32,566 bases of DNA from Nanobdellota archaeon (GCA_022563455.1 JADFNI010000005.1:1-32566); one strand, 5' to 3'. Numbered from the stretch's first letter, positions 1 through 7,748 are shown. Numbers and translations: made by a program. Notes: generated by a model from the sequence alone, not told the origin.

Positions 1-219
1 GTTATTATAATAGAAGACTTGGCTGTAAAAGAAGAGTTAAAAAAACAAAAAGTTGGAAAAAATCTTATCAACGAAGTAGAGGAATACGCTACAATTATTA
101 AAGCAAAGGCCGTATGTTTTACAACGCATAGGAAGTCTTCTTCCTTAAGGTTTTATACCAAACAAGGTTATAAAGTAGAAAAGAACAAATTGTTTATGAG
201 AAAAGAAATAGTTTATTAA
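1..219 (+). CDS. GNAT N-acetyltransferase, C-terminal part (cut by window start)
   Basis: The frame is open from base 1, so this is the 3' part of a gene that begins outside the window; the TTG at 19 in the ORF track is internal. The visible 72 residues contain 'QKVGKNLI', matching the acetyl-CoA-binding motif A (Q/R-x-x-G-x-G/A) of the GNAT fold, followed by a helix and the 'SLRFYTKQGYK' segment typical of GNAT motif B ('aR.FYek.GF'). It would transfer an acetyl group from acetyl-CoA to an amine; the substrate cannot be told. The family call is from motifs only. Confidence 0.75.
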   Translation, partial: VIIIEDLAVKEELKKQKVGKNLINEVEEYATIIKAKAVCFTTHRKSSSLRFYTKQGYKVEKNKLFMRKEIVY

Positions 220-241
220 GTAGCTTTAGTTACAAAAATTA

Positions 242-410
242 ATGTCAGATAAGGAAGTAGATTCTAAAGAAAAAATATTTTGTCCTCGTTGTAATAGCCA
301 AGATGTCAAGGTAGACTTTTCTGATTCGTTGACTGTTGCTGGAGGACTTTTAAATAATTTTTGAAAGTGTAATCGCTGTGGGTATAAATCTTTTTTTTCC
401 CGATGGCTAA
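242..410 (+). pseudogene. Small zinc-ribbon protein, broken by a stop and a frameshift
   Basis: ATG at 242 opens a frame with a CPRC knuckle that hits TGA at 362-364. The same frame continues straight into 'KCNRCGYKS', the second CxxC knuckle of a zinc ribbon. A run of eight T (392-399) then shifts the frame: dropping one T restores 'SFFPDG' and a TAA at 408-410, only 2 bp before the end of the convergent gene. Two lesions in about 50 codons suggest decay or sequencing error rather than recoding. The intact protein would be about 55 residues with a four-Cys zinc site. Confidence 0.6.
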
Positions 411-412
411 AA

Positions 413-778
413 CTAATCTACATCAAAACTATTATAGTCTTCAATCTTTAAATATATTCTTTCTATTATTTCATTTATACTATCAATTCTGCTAGTAAGG
501 TTATCTCTTTCTTTCCATTTCCTTAATTCCCCAATCTCATCATCAAAGTCATATGACTTTTCAGGATTTAATCTATCAACTAATGGTAATGAAAAAGAAA
601 TTCCATATCTTGGAAGAATATAGGAGGGAATGAAAGGTTCTAAAGGCGTTATATTCGATGATGGATCCCCTTCCCAAGGAACATCCAGAACTTCAAGTCC
701 AAGACAAGTCTTGCCATCTGAACCTTTCCATATTAAAAAGTGGTAAAGTTCCGTTTTAATTTCCAATTCTTCCATCAT
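413..778 (-). CDS. Hypothetical protein, 121 aa
   Basis: Not recognised. A soluble, acidic protein with no membrane segment. The first half is beta-like and rich in Pro, Trp and Gly ('LIWKGSDGKTCLGLEV', 'PSYILPRYGISFSLPL'); the last 50 residues are charged and probably helical ('EIGELRKWKERD', 'INEIIERIYLKIEDY'). It starts with tandem ATGs (MM), so either may be used. It stands alone: the 3' end faces the zinc-ribbon pseudogene and the 5' side opens on a gene-free GC-rich stretch. The ORF length and composition support a real gene. Confidence 0.55.
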   Translation of the reverse strand: MMEELEIKTELYHFLIWKGSDGKTCLGLEVLDVPWEGDPSSNITPLEPFIPSYILPRYGISFSLPLVDRLNPEKSYDFDDEIGELRKWKERDNLTSRIDSINEIIERIYLKIEDYNSFDVD

Positions 779-1008
779 ATTAAATATGCTCCCACCGGGT
801 TAGCAGCCGAAATGGAATCCGCTAGGGACTCGGAAATTCTTATATGGATTTTTTATATTTTATGATTTATTGACGCTGTTAGACTTTATAAGGATTGTCG
901 AGATTGAGTGGATAGAACGCCCCAACAGGGAATAGAGCTTTTTGTCCAGATCATGGAGCCGCTAGGGTTTTCCTTGATTTGTGTATACGTTATAGGATTC
1001 TGAAACTT
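779..1008. other. Intergenic stretch with GC-rich blocks
   Basis: No convincing ORF. It holds a GC-rich block at about 788-833, far above the local base composition, and a repeated 9-mer CCGCTAGGG (819-827 and 959-967), each copy preceded by ATGGA. It also carries one copy of the ACGCCCCAAC element (917-930). A CCGA...TCGG pair could close a small hairpin in the first block. It may be a non-coding RNA or repeat remnant; nothing matches an RNA family I recognise. Confidence 0.3.
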
Positions 1009-1809
1009 TTATAATTTACTATTTGCTTCTTTTAGTACAAATTTTCCAATACCATTTACTAATTTTATTATTTCATTTTTGTTAGTTGTTGGAAATACTG
1101 CGAATTCAAGGCATTTTTTCATTTCACCTTCCTTGCTAGGATAATATTTAGAAAATAAACTATATGCGGGATATAAGTCTCTAGTAAATGCCTTTTCTTT
1201 TTCTAAGGTCAATAATGCTCCAGTCCTTAAAATTCGTTTCATGATCCAGGTACACCATAACCTTGTTCTTTTATCTTTTGATCTTTTTAATTCATTTTTC
1301 AATTTGTTTATCTCGTCATGCATTAGATATCCATTTTGTCTGCAAGCCATAAATTTCGTTGGTTTAAATTCTTCAAAGTTTTTCCCTAGATCTTTTCCAT
1401 AAATACAAACACTCTGAATTTTTATTTCAAACCTTCGGTTATAATCTTTATATTTCTTAGTGGTCCTACTTATTGGTTCGATATGGATATCTAATTTTGT
1501 TATAAATTTATATTTAGATAATAATTTTTCCCTAACATTATTGAGCCATAATGTATTGCTTAATTTTCGCCTAACGATAACAATCCCATCTAAATCTGAG
1601 ACACCTTTAATGGAAGCCCCTTTAGCAACAGATCCCCTGATGTAAATACTATGTATGCTTTTTCCAAGATTAATTATTAATTCCTTTTTCAAGTCATCCA
1701 CGGCCTTTTTCCAAGGGGATTTTATTTTTCCAATGGAGGATTCTTTTATGAGATATCCTTTCTTGTTTGTTTTTAATATACTCCCAATTTTTCTTATTTT
1801 TAAGTCCAT
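1009..1809 (-). CDS. Nucleotidyltransferase-domain protein (Pol beta superfamily)
   Basis: A 266-residue protein. Residues 50-80 read 'SIHSIYIRGSVAKG...SDLDGIVIV': the GS signature and the DxD metal site of the minimal nucleotidyltransferase fold, with a third acidic residue likely at 'KLDIHIEP' near residue 106. The rest is charged and helical, as in stand-alone kanamycin-nucleotidyltransferase-like proteins. It should transfer a nucleotide to a protein, RNA or small-molecule acceptor; the substrate is unknown. The next gene upstream on the same strand is a GNAT protein 18 bp away, so the two are probably co-transcribed. No HEPN or MNT partner is adjacent. Confidence 0.75.
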   Translation of the reverse strand: MDLKIRKIGSILKTNKKGYLIKESSIGKIKSPWKKAVDDLKKELIINLGKSIHSIYIRGSVAKGASIKGVSDLDGIVIVRRKLSNTLWLNNVREKLLSKYKFITKLDIHIEPISRTTKKYKDYNRRFEIKIQSVCIYGKDLGKNFEEFKPTKFMACRQNGYLMHDEINKLKNELKRSKDKRTRLWCTWIMKRILRTGALLTLEKEKAFTRDLYPAYSLFSKYYPSKEGEMKKCLEFAVFPTTNKNEIIKLVNGIGKFVLKEANSKL

Positions 1810-1827
1810 TTTAAGTAATTTTCTAAT

Positions 1828-2265
1828 TTAATTGATAGTTCTTTTCATTAATATATAATCTCTATCATATTTCTTTCCTAATTTCTCAAATCCAAGTTTC
1901 TTGAAATAATTTGGAATTTTTGTACATAGCATAGCCATTTTTACCTTGGGAGATTTTTCTTTTTTAATCCTGTTAATAATATCTTCCATTAGTTTTCTGC
2001 CAAATCCTTTTCCACTGTACTCTAAATTTGTATTTATCCAAAATATATCACAAATCATATCATCTGCCCCTGACCTAGAGAATCCTCCAAATGCCCTTAT
2101 TTCATTTTTATCTTCAACAACAATGAAAGTCGGAGAATGTAAGGAATCTGAAAACATCTCATTTAATTCTTGCAATGCGAGTTTTTTAGGATACCTTGGG
2201 CTATTAATTTTAATAATTTGATGCATACTGTTAATGTCTGATTTTTTAGCTTTTCTTATATTCAT
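1828..2265 (-). CDS. GNAT N-acetyltransferase
   Basis: A complete 145-residue GNAT protein. It starts 'MNIRKAKKSDINSM', the usual first strand and helix. Motif A is at residues 80-92 ('NLEYSGKGFGRKLM', i.e. x-x-G-x-G-x-G/A), and 'IPNYFKKLGFEKLGK' near residue 120 is motif B with its Tyr and the GF turn. The acceptor substrate is not predictable. It lies 18 bp upstream of the nucleotidyltransferase gene on the same strand. Confidence 0.8.
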   Translation of the reverse strand: MNIRKAKKSDINSMHQIIKINSPRYPKKLALQELNEMFSDSLHSPTFIVVEDKNEIRAFGGFSRSGADDMICDIFWINTNLEYSGKGFGRKLMEDIINRIKKEKSPKVKMAMLCTKIPNYFKKLGFEKLGKKYDRDYILMKRTIN

Positions 2266-2338
2266 AGAAATTATAATATTAAGATATTTAAAAATGGTTC
2301 GATTCCCAAATTAATTATTATAAATCGGCATTGTTGAA

Positions 2339-2353
2339 ACGTCCCAACCAGGC
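2339..2353 (+). repeat. Copy of the dispersed ACGYCCCAACCGG element
   Basis: The copy here reads ACGTCCCAACCAGGC, in the gap downstream of the J-domain gene. See the finding on the repeat family. Confidence 0.55.
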
Positions 2354-2437
2354 TATAACCATTATGGTACAATAATGAAATGTTGTTTTTTAATATGTTA
2401 GTTGGTTAAGGATGTTTATGTTTAAATAATTTTCTGA

Positions 2438-2983
2438 TTACTTGGCGAGTCTTTTTCTTGTGAAGTAGTCTATGCCATCTTCGGTTAATCCGTAAAAGAT
2501 TGATCCAGATTGATCCCCTGTCCAGCTAGATTTTGCTTCCATGAGACCTCGAGATATCCAATAACCAATTCCGTCAACTTGGAATCTTTGTCTACGTGAA
2601 TAGATTTCTGAGGTTGCTTCAGTGCCATGTTTTTCAAAAAATTCCATGAGTTTATCTTCCAGTTCTCCTACTGTCCAGTCTCCGGAGGCCCTATACTCTC
2701 CACTTATGGAGAGAGTATGAGACCATGCTTCTAGTTGGTTGTTGTACGCTTCGGCCCAGTCATCTAATTGTACTTTTTTTGATTTTCCATTGGTTCTTTT
2801 AATGCTCTCGTTAGAGGTTATGAACTTGTATGCTGCCTTAACTTCTATGAATAGTTTCGCTTTATCTTGATCGCCATTATGCATATCTGGATGGTATTTA
2901 TGGGCTAGCACTCTGAAGGCATGTTTTATTTCTTTGAGATCTGCTTCGCGAGAGACTCCGAGGATTTCATATGGGTCTTTCAT
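2438..2983 (-). CDS. J-domain (DnaJ-like) protein with C-terminal winged-helix-like region
   Basis: Residues 1-60 form a J domain: 'DPYEILGVSREADLKEIKHAF', then the HPD tripeptide at residues 31-33 that stimulates DnaK ATPase, and a final helix 'AAYKFITSNE'. It lacks the Gly/Phe linker, zinc fingers and substrate-binding domain of classic DnaJ, so it is a class C J protein. The last 75 residues ('WTVGELEDKLMEFFEKHG...IFYGLTEDGIDYFTRKRLAK') look like a winged helix. It probably recruits Hsp70 to a specific client; no dnaK or grpE is nearby. Confidence 0.8.
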   Translation of the reverse strand: MKDPYEILGVSREADLKEIKHAFRVLAHKYHPDMHNGDQDKAKLFIEVKAAYKFITSNESIKRTNGKSKKVQLDDWAEAYNNQLEAWSHTLSISGEYRASGDWTVGELEDKLMEFFEKHGTEATSEIYSRRQRFQVDGIGYWISRGLMEAKSSWTGDQSGSIFYGLTEDGIDYFTRKRLAK

Positions 2984-3007
2984 CTCATTCGTCTTGGAGT
3001 GATCTAT

Positions 3008-3397
3008 TTAAGATTTTATGTGATTATTGAATAATTTTCCTTCAATTCCAAAAACTGATCCAAATGGATCTTTTAACTGGCATATTTTATAATTAGAATT
3101 TTCAACTTCAATTGGTCCCCTATGTATTTTAGCCCCTAATTTTATTGCTCGTTTAATAAAATTGTCAAAATTATTTACTTTCCAATAACATACTTGGCCT
3201 CCCGTTGAAACAGGACTTTTTTTATCTGGAAGATGAAACACCAATTTTATTTTGCCGATCTTTATCATACTTTTTTCTTTATCTAGAAAAATTGGCTTAG
3301 TTTTTATAAGTTTACTATACCATTTTGTAGATTTAATTATATTTTTAGAAAATATCATAATTGCGGCTACACCTTCAAAATCTTTCATGTCTAGCAT
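3008..3397 (-). CDS. VOC (glyoxalase/bleomycin-resistance fold) protein
   Basis: 129 residues with the paired beta-alpha-beta-beta-beta layout of the vicinal oxygen chelate superfamily: 'MIFSKNIIKSTKWYSKLI' (first helix with the 'WY' of 'fYe.vLG'), 'KIKLVFHLPD', and the closing 'YKICQLKDPFGSVFGIEG', which matches 'v.DPdGn.i.i'. A metal-dependent lyase, dioxygenase or binding protein is possible; the substrate is unknown. It lies 26 bp downstream of the kinase-like gene, in the same direction, probably one transcript. Confidence 0.75.
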   Translation of the reverse strand: MLDMKDFEGVAAIMIFSKNIIKSTKWYSKLIKTKPIFLDKEKSMIKIGKIKLVFHLPDKKSPVSTGGQVCYWKVNNFDNFIKRAIKLGAKIHRGPIEVENSNYKICQLKDPFGSVFGIEGKLFNNHIKS

Positions 3398-3423
3398 TAG
3401 TGGATGAACTTATTAAATATTTG

Positions 3424-4290
3424 CTAAAACTTCCTTAACAACCCTTTTAGGGCCTTATATTCTTCCTTATAGTTTCTTCCTAATTTTGCCCTATCATGTA
3501 GTGCTTGAACTAAAAAATGTAAGTATAATAAATCCATATATTCTTCAGTTAGAAAATTATTTTCTAAAATGGAAAGATAACCGTTTAAAAAAGCTTTTTT
3601 TTGTTTATCATTTTTTGCCCATTTGAAAAAACATTTAGCAATACCTATACCCTTAATCTTTGGTTTTATAGCATCCATATCTACAAAATAAACTTTTCCA
3701 TTGCTTAGCCTAAAATTGGCTGGAGAAACATCAAATGCATCTAAAGAAACTTTAATCTTTGTTTTAGTTATTAACTTTTTGTTAATTGTTCTTAACTTTT
3801 TGTTTTCTTCTTTAGTAATTAATGCCTTTATTCTTCTTATATCATGTCTTTCACTAGGTCGTCTAGCCCTCTTTTCTTCTGTTTCTTGTAAAGTATATTT
3901 TCTATATTTTCCATTTGTTAGCTCACTTAGTTGTTTATTAAAACTAGAATTTATATCTTCTTTAGAACTATATTCTAGATTATTTATTCTAGCACAAATA
4001 GACCCTATTTGTTCAAAGATCTTTAAATTCTCTTTATTCTTTAGATCTCTTCCAGGTAAATATTCAAAGAATACATTGCTATTCTGTCTTTCAATAAACT
4101 TTGGCAAAATCTTATACTTCGAAAGCCTTCTTGAGATAGATTCATAGAATTTTGCTTGTTGTTTAGATTTACATATTCTAACAACATACTTTTTATTGCC
4201 TAATTCAACTAAGTGGGCTTCCATACTAAGGCCACCTCCGATTTTTGGAACTAAGGGGGAAATTCTTCCCTTAGAAATGGTTTCTTTCAT
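3424..4290 (-). CDS. Aminoglycoside phosphotransferase/choline kinase-like protein
   Basis: 288 residues. The N-lobe has 'KKYVVRIC' (likely ATP-binding lysine region) and the hinge 'VFFEYLPGRDL'. The catalytic loop is 'AFDVSPANF' (D187, N192, equivalent to H-x-D-x4-N, but the usual His is Ala), followed by 'YFVDMDAI' with the metal-binding Asp of the DFG-like motif. It should phosphorylate a small molecule. The lost catalytic-loop His is common among divergent members and does not prove inactivity. A charged insertion ('EEKRARRPSERHDIRRIK') precedes the loop. An operon with the downstream VOC gene is likely. Confidence 0.7.
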   Translation of the reverse strand: MKETISKGRISPLVPKIGGGLSMEAHLVELGNKKYVVRICKSKQQAKFYESISRRLSKYKILPKFIERQNSNVFFEYLPGRDLKNKENLKIFEQIGSICARINNLEYSSKEDINSSFNKQLSELTNGKYRKYTLQETEEKRARRPSERHDIRRIKALITKEENKKLRTINKKLITKTKIKVSLDAFDVSPANFRLSNGKVYFVDMDAIKPKIKGIGIAKCFFKWAKNDKQKKAFLNGYLSILENNFLTEEYMDLLYLHFLVQALHDRAKLGRNYKEEYKALKGLLRKF

Positions 4291-4320
4291 AGGAGATATA
4301 ACTATTACAGATATTTAAGG

Positions 4321-4734
4321 CTATTCTCTGCTATATGGAACTTCATCAACAAATCTTACATCAGTTCCTTCTGCTTCGTCTACTTTTTGAAGGATATCAT
4401 ATAAGATCAATCTATGACACTTTGTTTTTGGTCCTTCATGTTTTTCATAACATAAAAGAACCAAGCTTTTTCTTTTTGATCTTTTTAATAGATCATGAAA
4501 ATCTTCGGGAGAATCTCTATAGTGCTTTCTTTGCTCGTTACGGTACCGTCTACTATATTCTCCCCAAGTAATCTCCTCCTCCTTATAATCTGAAAGTAAA
4601 TCAGGTGATGGGGCAAATGAACTAATTACCTCATCCATACTATTTCTTACAAAAGGAAGATGAAATCTAGCTATAGATATTTTTGTTCCATTTAATCTTT
4701 TACTTACTGCAAAATATGAGGTTGTTATTGACAT
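4321..4734 (-). CDS. DUF488 family protein
   Basis: 137 residues. The signature is 'LVLLCYEK...KTKCHRLILYDIL' (residues 90-115), matching the DUF488 'lLCaE...CHR..la..l' core, with 'ITWGEYSRRYRNE' (W-x-x-F/Y) before it. DUF488 proteins are small Rossmann-like proteins of unknown function with a conserved Cys and CHR. The start ATG lies one base after the stop of the upstream W-rich repeat gene, so the two were translated as a pair, which links DUF488 with that repeat protein. Confidence 0.75.
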   Translation of the reverse strand: MSITTSYFAVSKRLNGTKISIARFHLPFVRNSMDEVISSFAPSPDLLSDYKEEEITWGEYSRRYRNEQRKHYRDSPEDFHDLLKRSKRKSLVLLCYEKHEGPKTKCHRLILYDILQKVDEAEGTDVRFVDEVPYSRE

Positions 4735-4735
4735 T

Positions 4736-5866
4736 TTAGGCGGCCTTACCTTTTAAGCTTCCATGTCCAGGAATCCTAAAGTTATAAACTTCGGTATAAT
4801 GGTTCGATACTTTTCTAGCTAACTTGGCGATATCGCTTTTGCCTTGCTTGAATTTTCTTAGTTCTTTTAATGTTTTATTAGGATTACTATTAAAGGGGAT
4901 TTGGTATTGGTTGATCATTATTGCAGATAATATATCATCAAGAGCTTGATAAACTCTTTTTGGTGCATCACCAATTTCTTCATAAAAAGACTTCGCATGT
5001 CCTAGTGTAAATGGCACTAGGGAATGTCCAACATGTTTTATTGCTCCTGGAAGTGATCTTGCGAGTTCTGCAGCTGGAGGAAATCTATCCGGATACATTT
5101 CGACCAAGATTTCAGCAACACTATATGAATCATCTGTTAAAGTGACTAAAGAGCCTATTTCAAGAGCTTCAGGGGTTTCTTTTAAGATTTCTTCTATGGA
5201 TTTTTTTCTTTGAAGCCGTGTTGCAATAAAACTAAAATCATTCAACCAGTCATTTCTCTGACCCTTAGAATACCAAGCTCTCTCTTCATCAATCTCACTT
5301 CTGGATAGGCTAGTAGAAGTTCTTTCATTGTGTTCATGATCCAACCCATGTTGTTTCCAGTCTTGGAGATTTGTCCATCTTTGTCTTACTCCTCCAAAAC
5401 TAAAATCCTTCAACCAACCTTCATGGACACCTTTAGAATACCAAGATCTTTCCTGATCATTATTACTTTGTGTTAAACTGGTAGAACTCACTTCGTTGTA
5501 TTTATTGTCTAAACCATGTTGTTTCCAGTCTTGGAGGTTCTGCCAGGGGGTTTTTCTACTTCCCCCTATAAAACTAAAATCCTTCAACCAACCCTTGTCG
5601 TTACCCTTAGAATACCAAGCTCTCTCTTCATCAATTTCACTTTTGGCTAAACAATCAGATATTTTTTCATATCCATTATCTAATCCGTGTTGTTTCCAGT
5701 CTTGGAGGTTTGTCCATCGTCCTCTGGAACTAGTAAAACCAAATTTCTTTAACCAACCATTGCCATTTCCCTTAATATGCCAGGATCTTTCTTCTTTATC
5801 GTTACTCCTCCTTAAACTTGTAGGGTTTCTCTTATCATATCCGTTGTCTAATCCGATTGGGTTGTT
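4736..5866 (-). pseudogene. W-rich tandem-repeat protein, 5'-truncated at a dispersed repeat
   Basis: The frame is open from a TAG at 5867-5869 down to 4736 (377 codons) with no ATG in the first 90 codons; the TTG at 5587 in the ORF track sits inside a repeat. Four to five copies of a unit of about 57 residues are visible: 'NLQDWKQHGLD', 'TSL..S..DEERAWYSKG', 'GWLKDFSF'. The C-terminal 160 residues form a different helical region without repeats ('EALEIGSLVTLTDDSYS'). The blocking TAG belongs to a repeat whose other copies lie at about 13.97 and 16.0 kb, so insertion probably removed the N-terminus. It may be a pseudogene or still expressed from TTG. Function unknown; repeats of this kind could bind nucleic acid or protein. 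Confidence 0.65.
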
Positions 5867-5920
5867 CTACAGGTTTGATCCTAAGTAGAATTTTTGTCAG
5901 AAGCCTGTCTGAAGTAAAAA
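5856..5920 (-). repeat. Dispersed element copy B (CTGTAGAACAACCCAAT end)
   Basis: On the minus strand it carries ACTTCAGACA and ACTTAGGAT units and ends in CTGTAGAACAACCCAAT, a 17-nt match to the copy at 15972-16047. Its outer end abuts and cuts the W-repeat gene. Confidence 0.6.
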
Positions 5921-5980
5921 TTCAAAATTGAGGACAATCATAAATAATTGTGTTGATCTCATTTTATATAGATCCTTAAT

Positions 5981-6174
5981 CTATAAAAACTTTGCTAACC
6001 AAGGCCCTAGCCAAGCAATAGCAACTACTCCTTATAGTATCCCCAGAGTAAATGCAAAGGCTATTTTTCTCCATTCACTTAGTTCGTTTGGTTTTCTTAG
6101 TGTCATTTTTTCTTACCATGTTGTTTTAAGAAACTCTTACCCGCTTCGCTTATTTTAAAATACTTTTCAACCAA
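5981..6174 (-). pseudogene. Remnants of two small genes (wHTH-like tail and membrane protein)
   Basis: On the minus strand, 6174-6103 encodes 'LVEKYFKISEAGKSFLKQHG' then TGA, which looks like the C-terminal tail of a winged-helix regulator with nothing upstream. Its stop overlaps (ATGA) an ATG at 6106 that begins 'MTLRKPNELSEWRKIAFAF', a basic leader followed by a transmembrane stretch interrupted by TAA (6032-6034), after which 'GVVAIAWLGPWLAKFL' continues in frame to TAG at 5981. The ATGA coupling and in-frame continuation suggest a decayed two-gene operon. The plus-strand ORF 5928-6158 is a shadow. The rest of 5889-6217 holds only the promoter of the next gene. Confidence 0.35.
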
Positions 6175-6187
6175 TGGTGGTTGATAG

Positions 6188-6212
6188 TTTTATATAGATA
6201 ATTAGCTAATTA
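6188..6212 (+). promoter_or_regulatory. Promoter of the fibrinogen-like pilin gene with a palindrome
   Basis: TATA-like TTTATATAG (6188-6196) lies about 25 nt before the ATG at 6218, suggesting a very short leader. A perfect 14-bp palindrome TAATTAGCTAATTA (6199-6212) sits between TATA and ATG, where a repressor would block initiation. No regulator can be assigned. Confidence 0.45.
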
Positions 6213-6217
6213 ATTTT

Positions 6218-7432
6218 ATGTTCGATAAAAAAGTAGGTCGCGGACAACCTTCATGCTTTTCTCGCAAGGCTCGAAAGAGGGGTATTAGTGCAGTTGTTGC
6301 GACAGTATTGATTATTTTGATTACGGTTTCTGCGGTTGCGATTATTTGGGTTGCGATTATTCCGATGATTAGGGATAATTTAGAAATAGGGACGGTGTGT
6401 CTCGAGGCTGATGTTATAGTTGATTCGAGTTCTGGGTATACTTGTTACGATGCTGAGAAAAAAATTTTGGCAGTTCGTGTTAAGAAGGGTCCGAATGAAG
6501 TAGATATTGCTGAGATTGAGTTGCTTTTAGCCTCGGGTGGGACTTCTAGTAAAATGAGTATGCCCTTTGATCTTGGCATTAACGAAGGTAAAATTTTTTA
6601 TTTTCCTGTTGATGAGAATATCGACGAGGTGAGCATTGCTCCGGTTATTCAGATTGGTAACAGTGAGAGGACTTGCGATGTTACAACGAGGGTTAGTTTG
6701 GCTAGTTTGAAGAATTGTAGTTTGAGTTCTGTTGATGCTAGATCTTGTTTAGCTTGGTTCAATGAAGGGCAAGGTGAAGACGGTCTTTATTGGATTGATC
6801 CTGATGGAGGTGGAGGAGAAGATATATTCCAAGTTTATTGTGATATGACTACTGATGATGGTGGATGGACAGTTGTTGCTGCTGCAAATATTGAAATTAA
6901 TTCTTGGTATCCAGATTTAAGTTCAACAGAAGTTCCAACAACTATCCCTACAGACGAAACTTATTCTAGGATTTATACTTGGCCAAAATATACCGAATAC
7001 ATGACTAGGACAATTTATAGCGATCATTTTGATGGAACCACGACTGATAGAACGGCGGGCCCAAAAGATACGGGAATTTATGGAGAAGTCGAATGCAACA
7101 TAATTGATTTTTATATAGATAACGCTAATTATCAAAATGGGAAATGTACTGATGCAATGGTTGGAAGTTGGACAGATTGTAATCCAAATCCTAATTATGA
7201 TGGTTATGATTGGTTTGGGACATATTGTAATACATACTATTTTTTTGGACAACACGATTTAATGGGACATGTTGTTTCAAGTGATATTTATCGTTTGAAC
7301 GGTTCGTCTTCAAGATGGATTTCAATAGATGGGTGTGGGACTGGATGGGCAAATAATGCTTGCAGAGAAGGAAAAGATTCTTATACAAAACAAGATCAAC
7401 TTTCTCAGAAATTGGTTTTAATGGTAAGATAA
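6218..7432 (+). CDS. Pilin-anchored surface protein with fibrinogen-like segment
   Basis: 404 residues. A basic leader of 23 residues ends in 'RKRG', followed by the hydrophobic helix 'ISAVVATVLIILITVSAV', a class III signal peptide that prepilin peptidase should cut after the Gly. Residues 45-165 form a beta-rich module ('SSGYTCYDAEKKILAVRV', 'SIAPVIQIGNSERTC') also found in the genes at 8233, 30143 and 32122. From about residue 175, 'SCLAWFNEGQGEDGLYWIDPDG' and 'FQVYCDMTTDDGGWTVV' match the N-terminal part of fibrinogen-related domains, which bind sugars or proteins. The Cys- and Tyr-rich C-terminus is not recognised. A likely cell-surface adhesin assembled by pilus machinery or left membrane-anchored. 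Confidence 0.75.
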   Translation: MFDKKVGRGQPSCFSRKARKRGISAVVATVLIILITVSAVAIIWVAIIPMIRDNLEIGTVCLEADVIVDSSSGYTCYDAEKKILAVRVKKGPNEVDIAEIELLLASGGTSSKMSMPFDLGINEGKIFYFPVDENIDEVSIAPVIQIGNSERTCDVTTRVSLASLKNCSLSSVDARSCLAWFNEGQGEDGLYWIDPDGGGGEDIFQVYCDMTTDDGGWTVVAAANIEINSWYPDLSSTEVPTTIPTDETYSRIYTWPKYTEYMTRTIYSDHFDGTTTDRTAGPKDTGIYGEVECNIIDFYIDNANYQNGKCTDAMVGSWTDCNPNPNYDGYDWFGTYCNTYYFFGQHDLMGHVVSSDIYRLNGSSSRWISIDGCGTGWANNACREGKDSYTKQDQLSQKLVLMVR

Positions 7433-7515
7433 ATAAATGGAAAATGTGTAAAATTATTATGAAAAAAGAATTGTTGTTTCGGCGGGTTTTTATAAGAGAT
7501 TTGGTTATTTAATAA

Positions 7516-7611
7516 ATGGAAAAAAAGTATTATTTTATTGGAATAATGATATTAATTCTAATTCTTGGGGTATTCATAAAATATAATCCGAGCCAAACTA
7601 GACGAGTTTAA
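7516..7611 (+). CDS. Small single-pass membrane protein, 31 aa
   Basis: ATG at 7516 encodes 31 residues: a basic start 'MEKKYY', a hydrophobic helix 'FIGIMILILILGVFI' and a short basic tail ending in TAA at 7609. Too short for the ORF track. It could be a genuine small membrane protein or the surviving N-terminus of a longer lipoprotein-like gene. No partner is apparent. Confidence 0.3.
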   Translation: MEKKYYFIGIMILILILGVFIKYNPSQTRRV

Positions 7612-7677
7612 TTTATATGGTGATTGTATTGAACAGATTGCTGAACAAAATATTCTCTTAGGTATACTGAGTTCAAA

Positions 7678-7748
7678 TCCCCCCACCCAGAATCGAACTG
7701 GGCCACAGCGGGCTACAACCGCCTGCTCTACCAATGAGCTATGGGAGG
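7678..7748 (-). tRNA. tRNA-Tyr (anticodon GTA)
   Basis: The minus strand folds as a complete 71-nt cloverleaf: acceptor CCTCCCA/TGGGGGG, D arm GCTC-ATTGGTA-GAGC, anticodon arm GGCGG-TTGTAGC-CCGCT, a 4-nt variable loop, T arm CCCAG-TTCGATT-CTGGG, discriminator A. The anticodon is GTA (Tyr), and the C1:G72 pair is the identity element of archaeal tRNA-Tyr. No intron and no encoded CCA. An AT-rich box (TTTATAAAT, about 7770-7780) lies about 25 nt upstream as promoter. Confidence 0.93.

Noticed and set aside
242-410. UGA recoding as Trp
   Set aside because: The same gene also carries a frameshift, other broken genes have TAA, and intact genes use TGA as a normal stop (e.g. guaB).
2295-2308. GGTTCGATTCCC, a T-loop-like string
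   Set aside because: The stem pairs poorly and nothing else of a cloverleaf is present.
5496-5888. Plus-strand ORF of 130 aa
   Set aside because: It is the shadow of the tandem repeats of the minus-strand W-repeat gene.
5928-6158. Plus-strand ORF of 76 aa
   Set aside because: No RBS, no domain, and the opposite strand shows more gene-like remnants.
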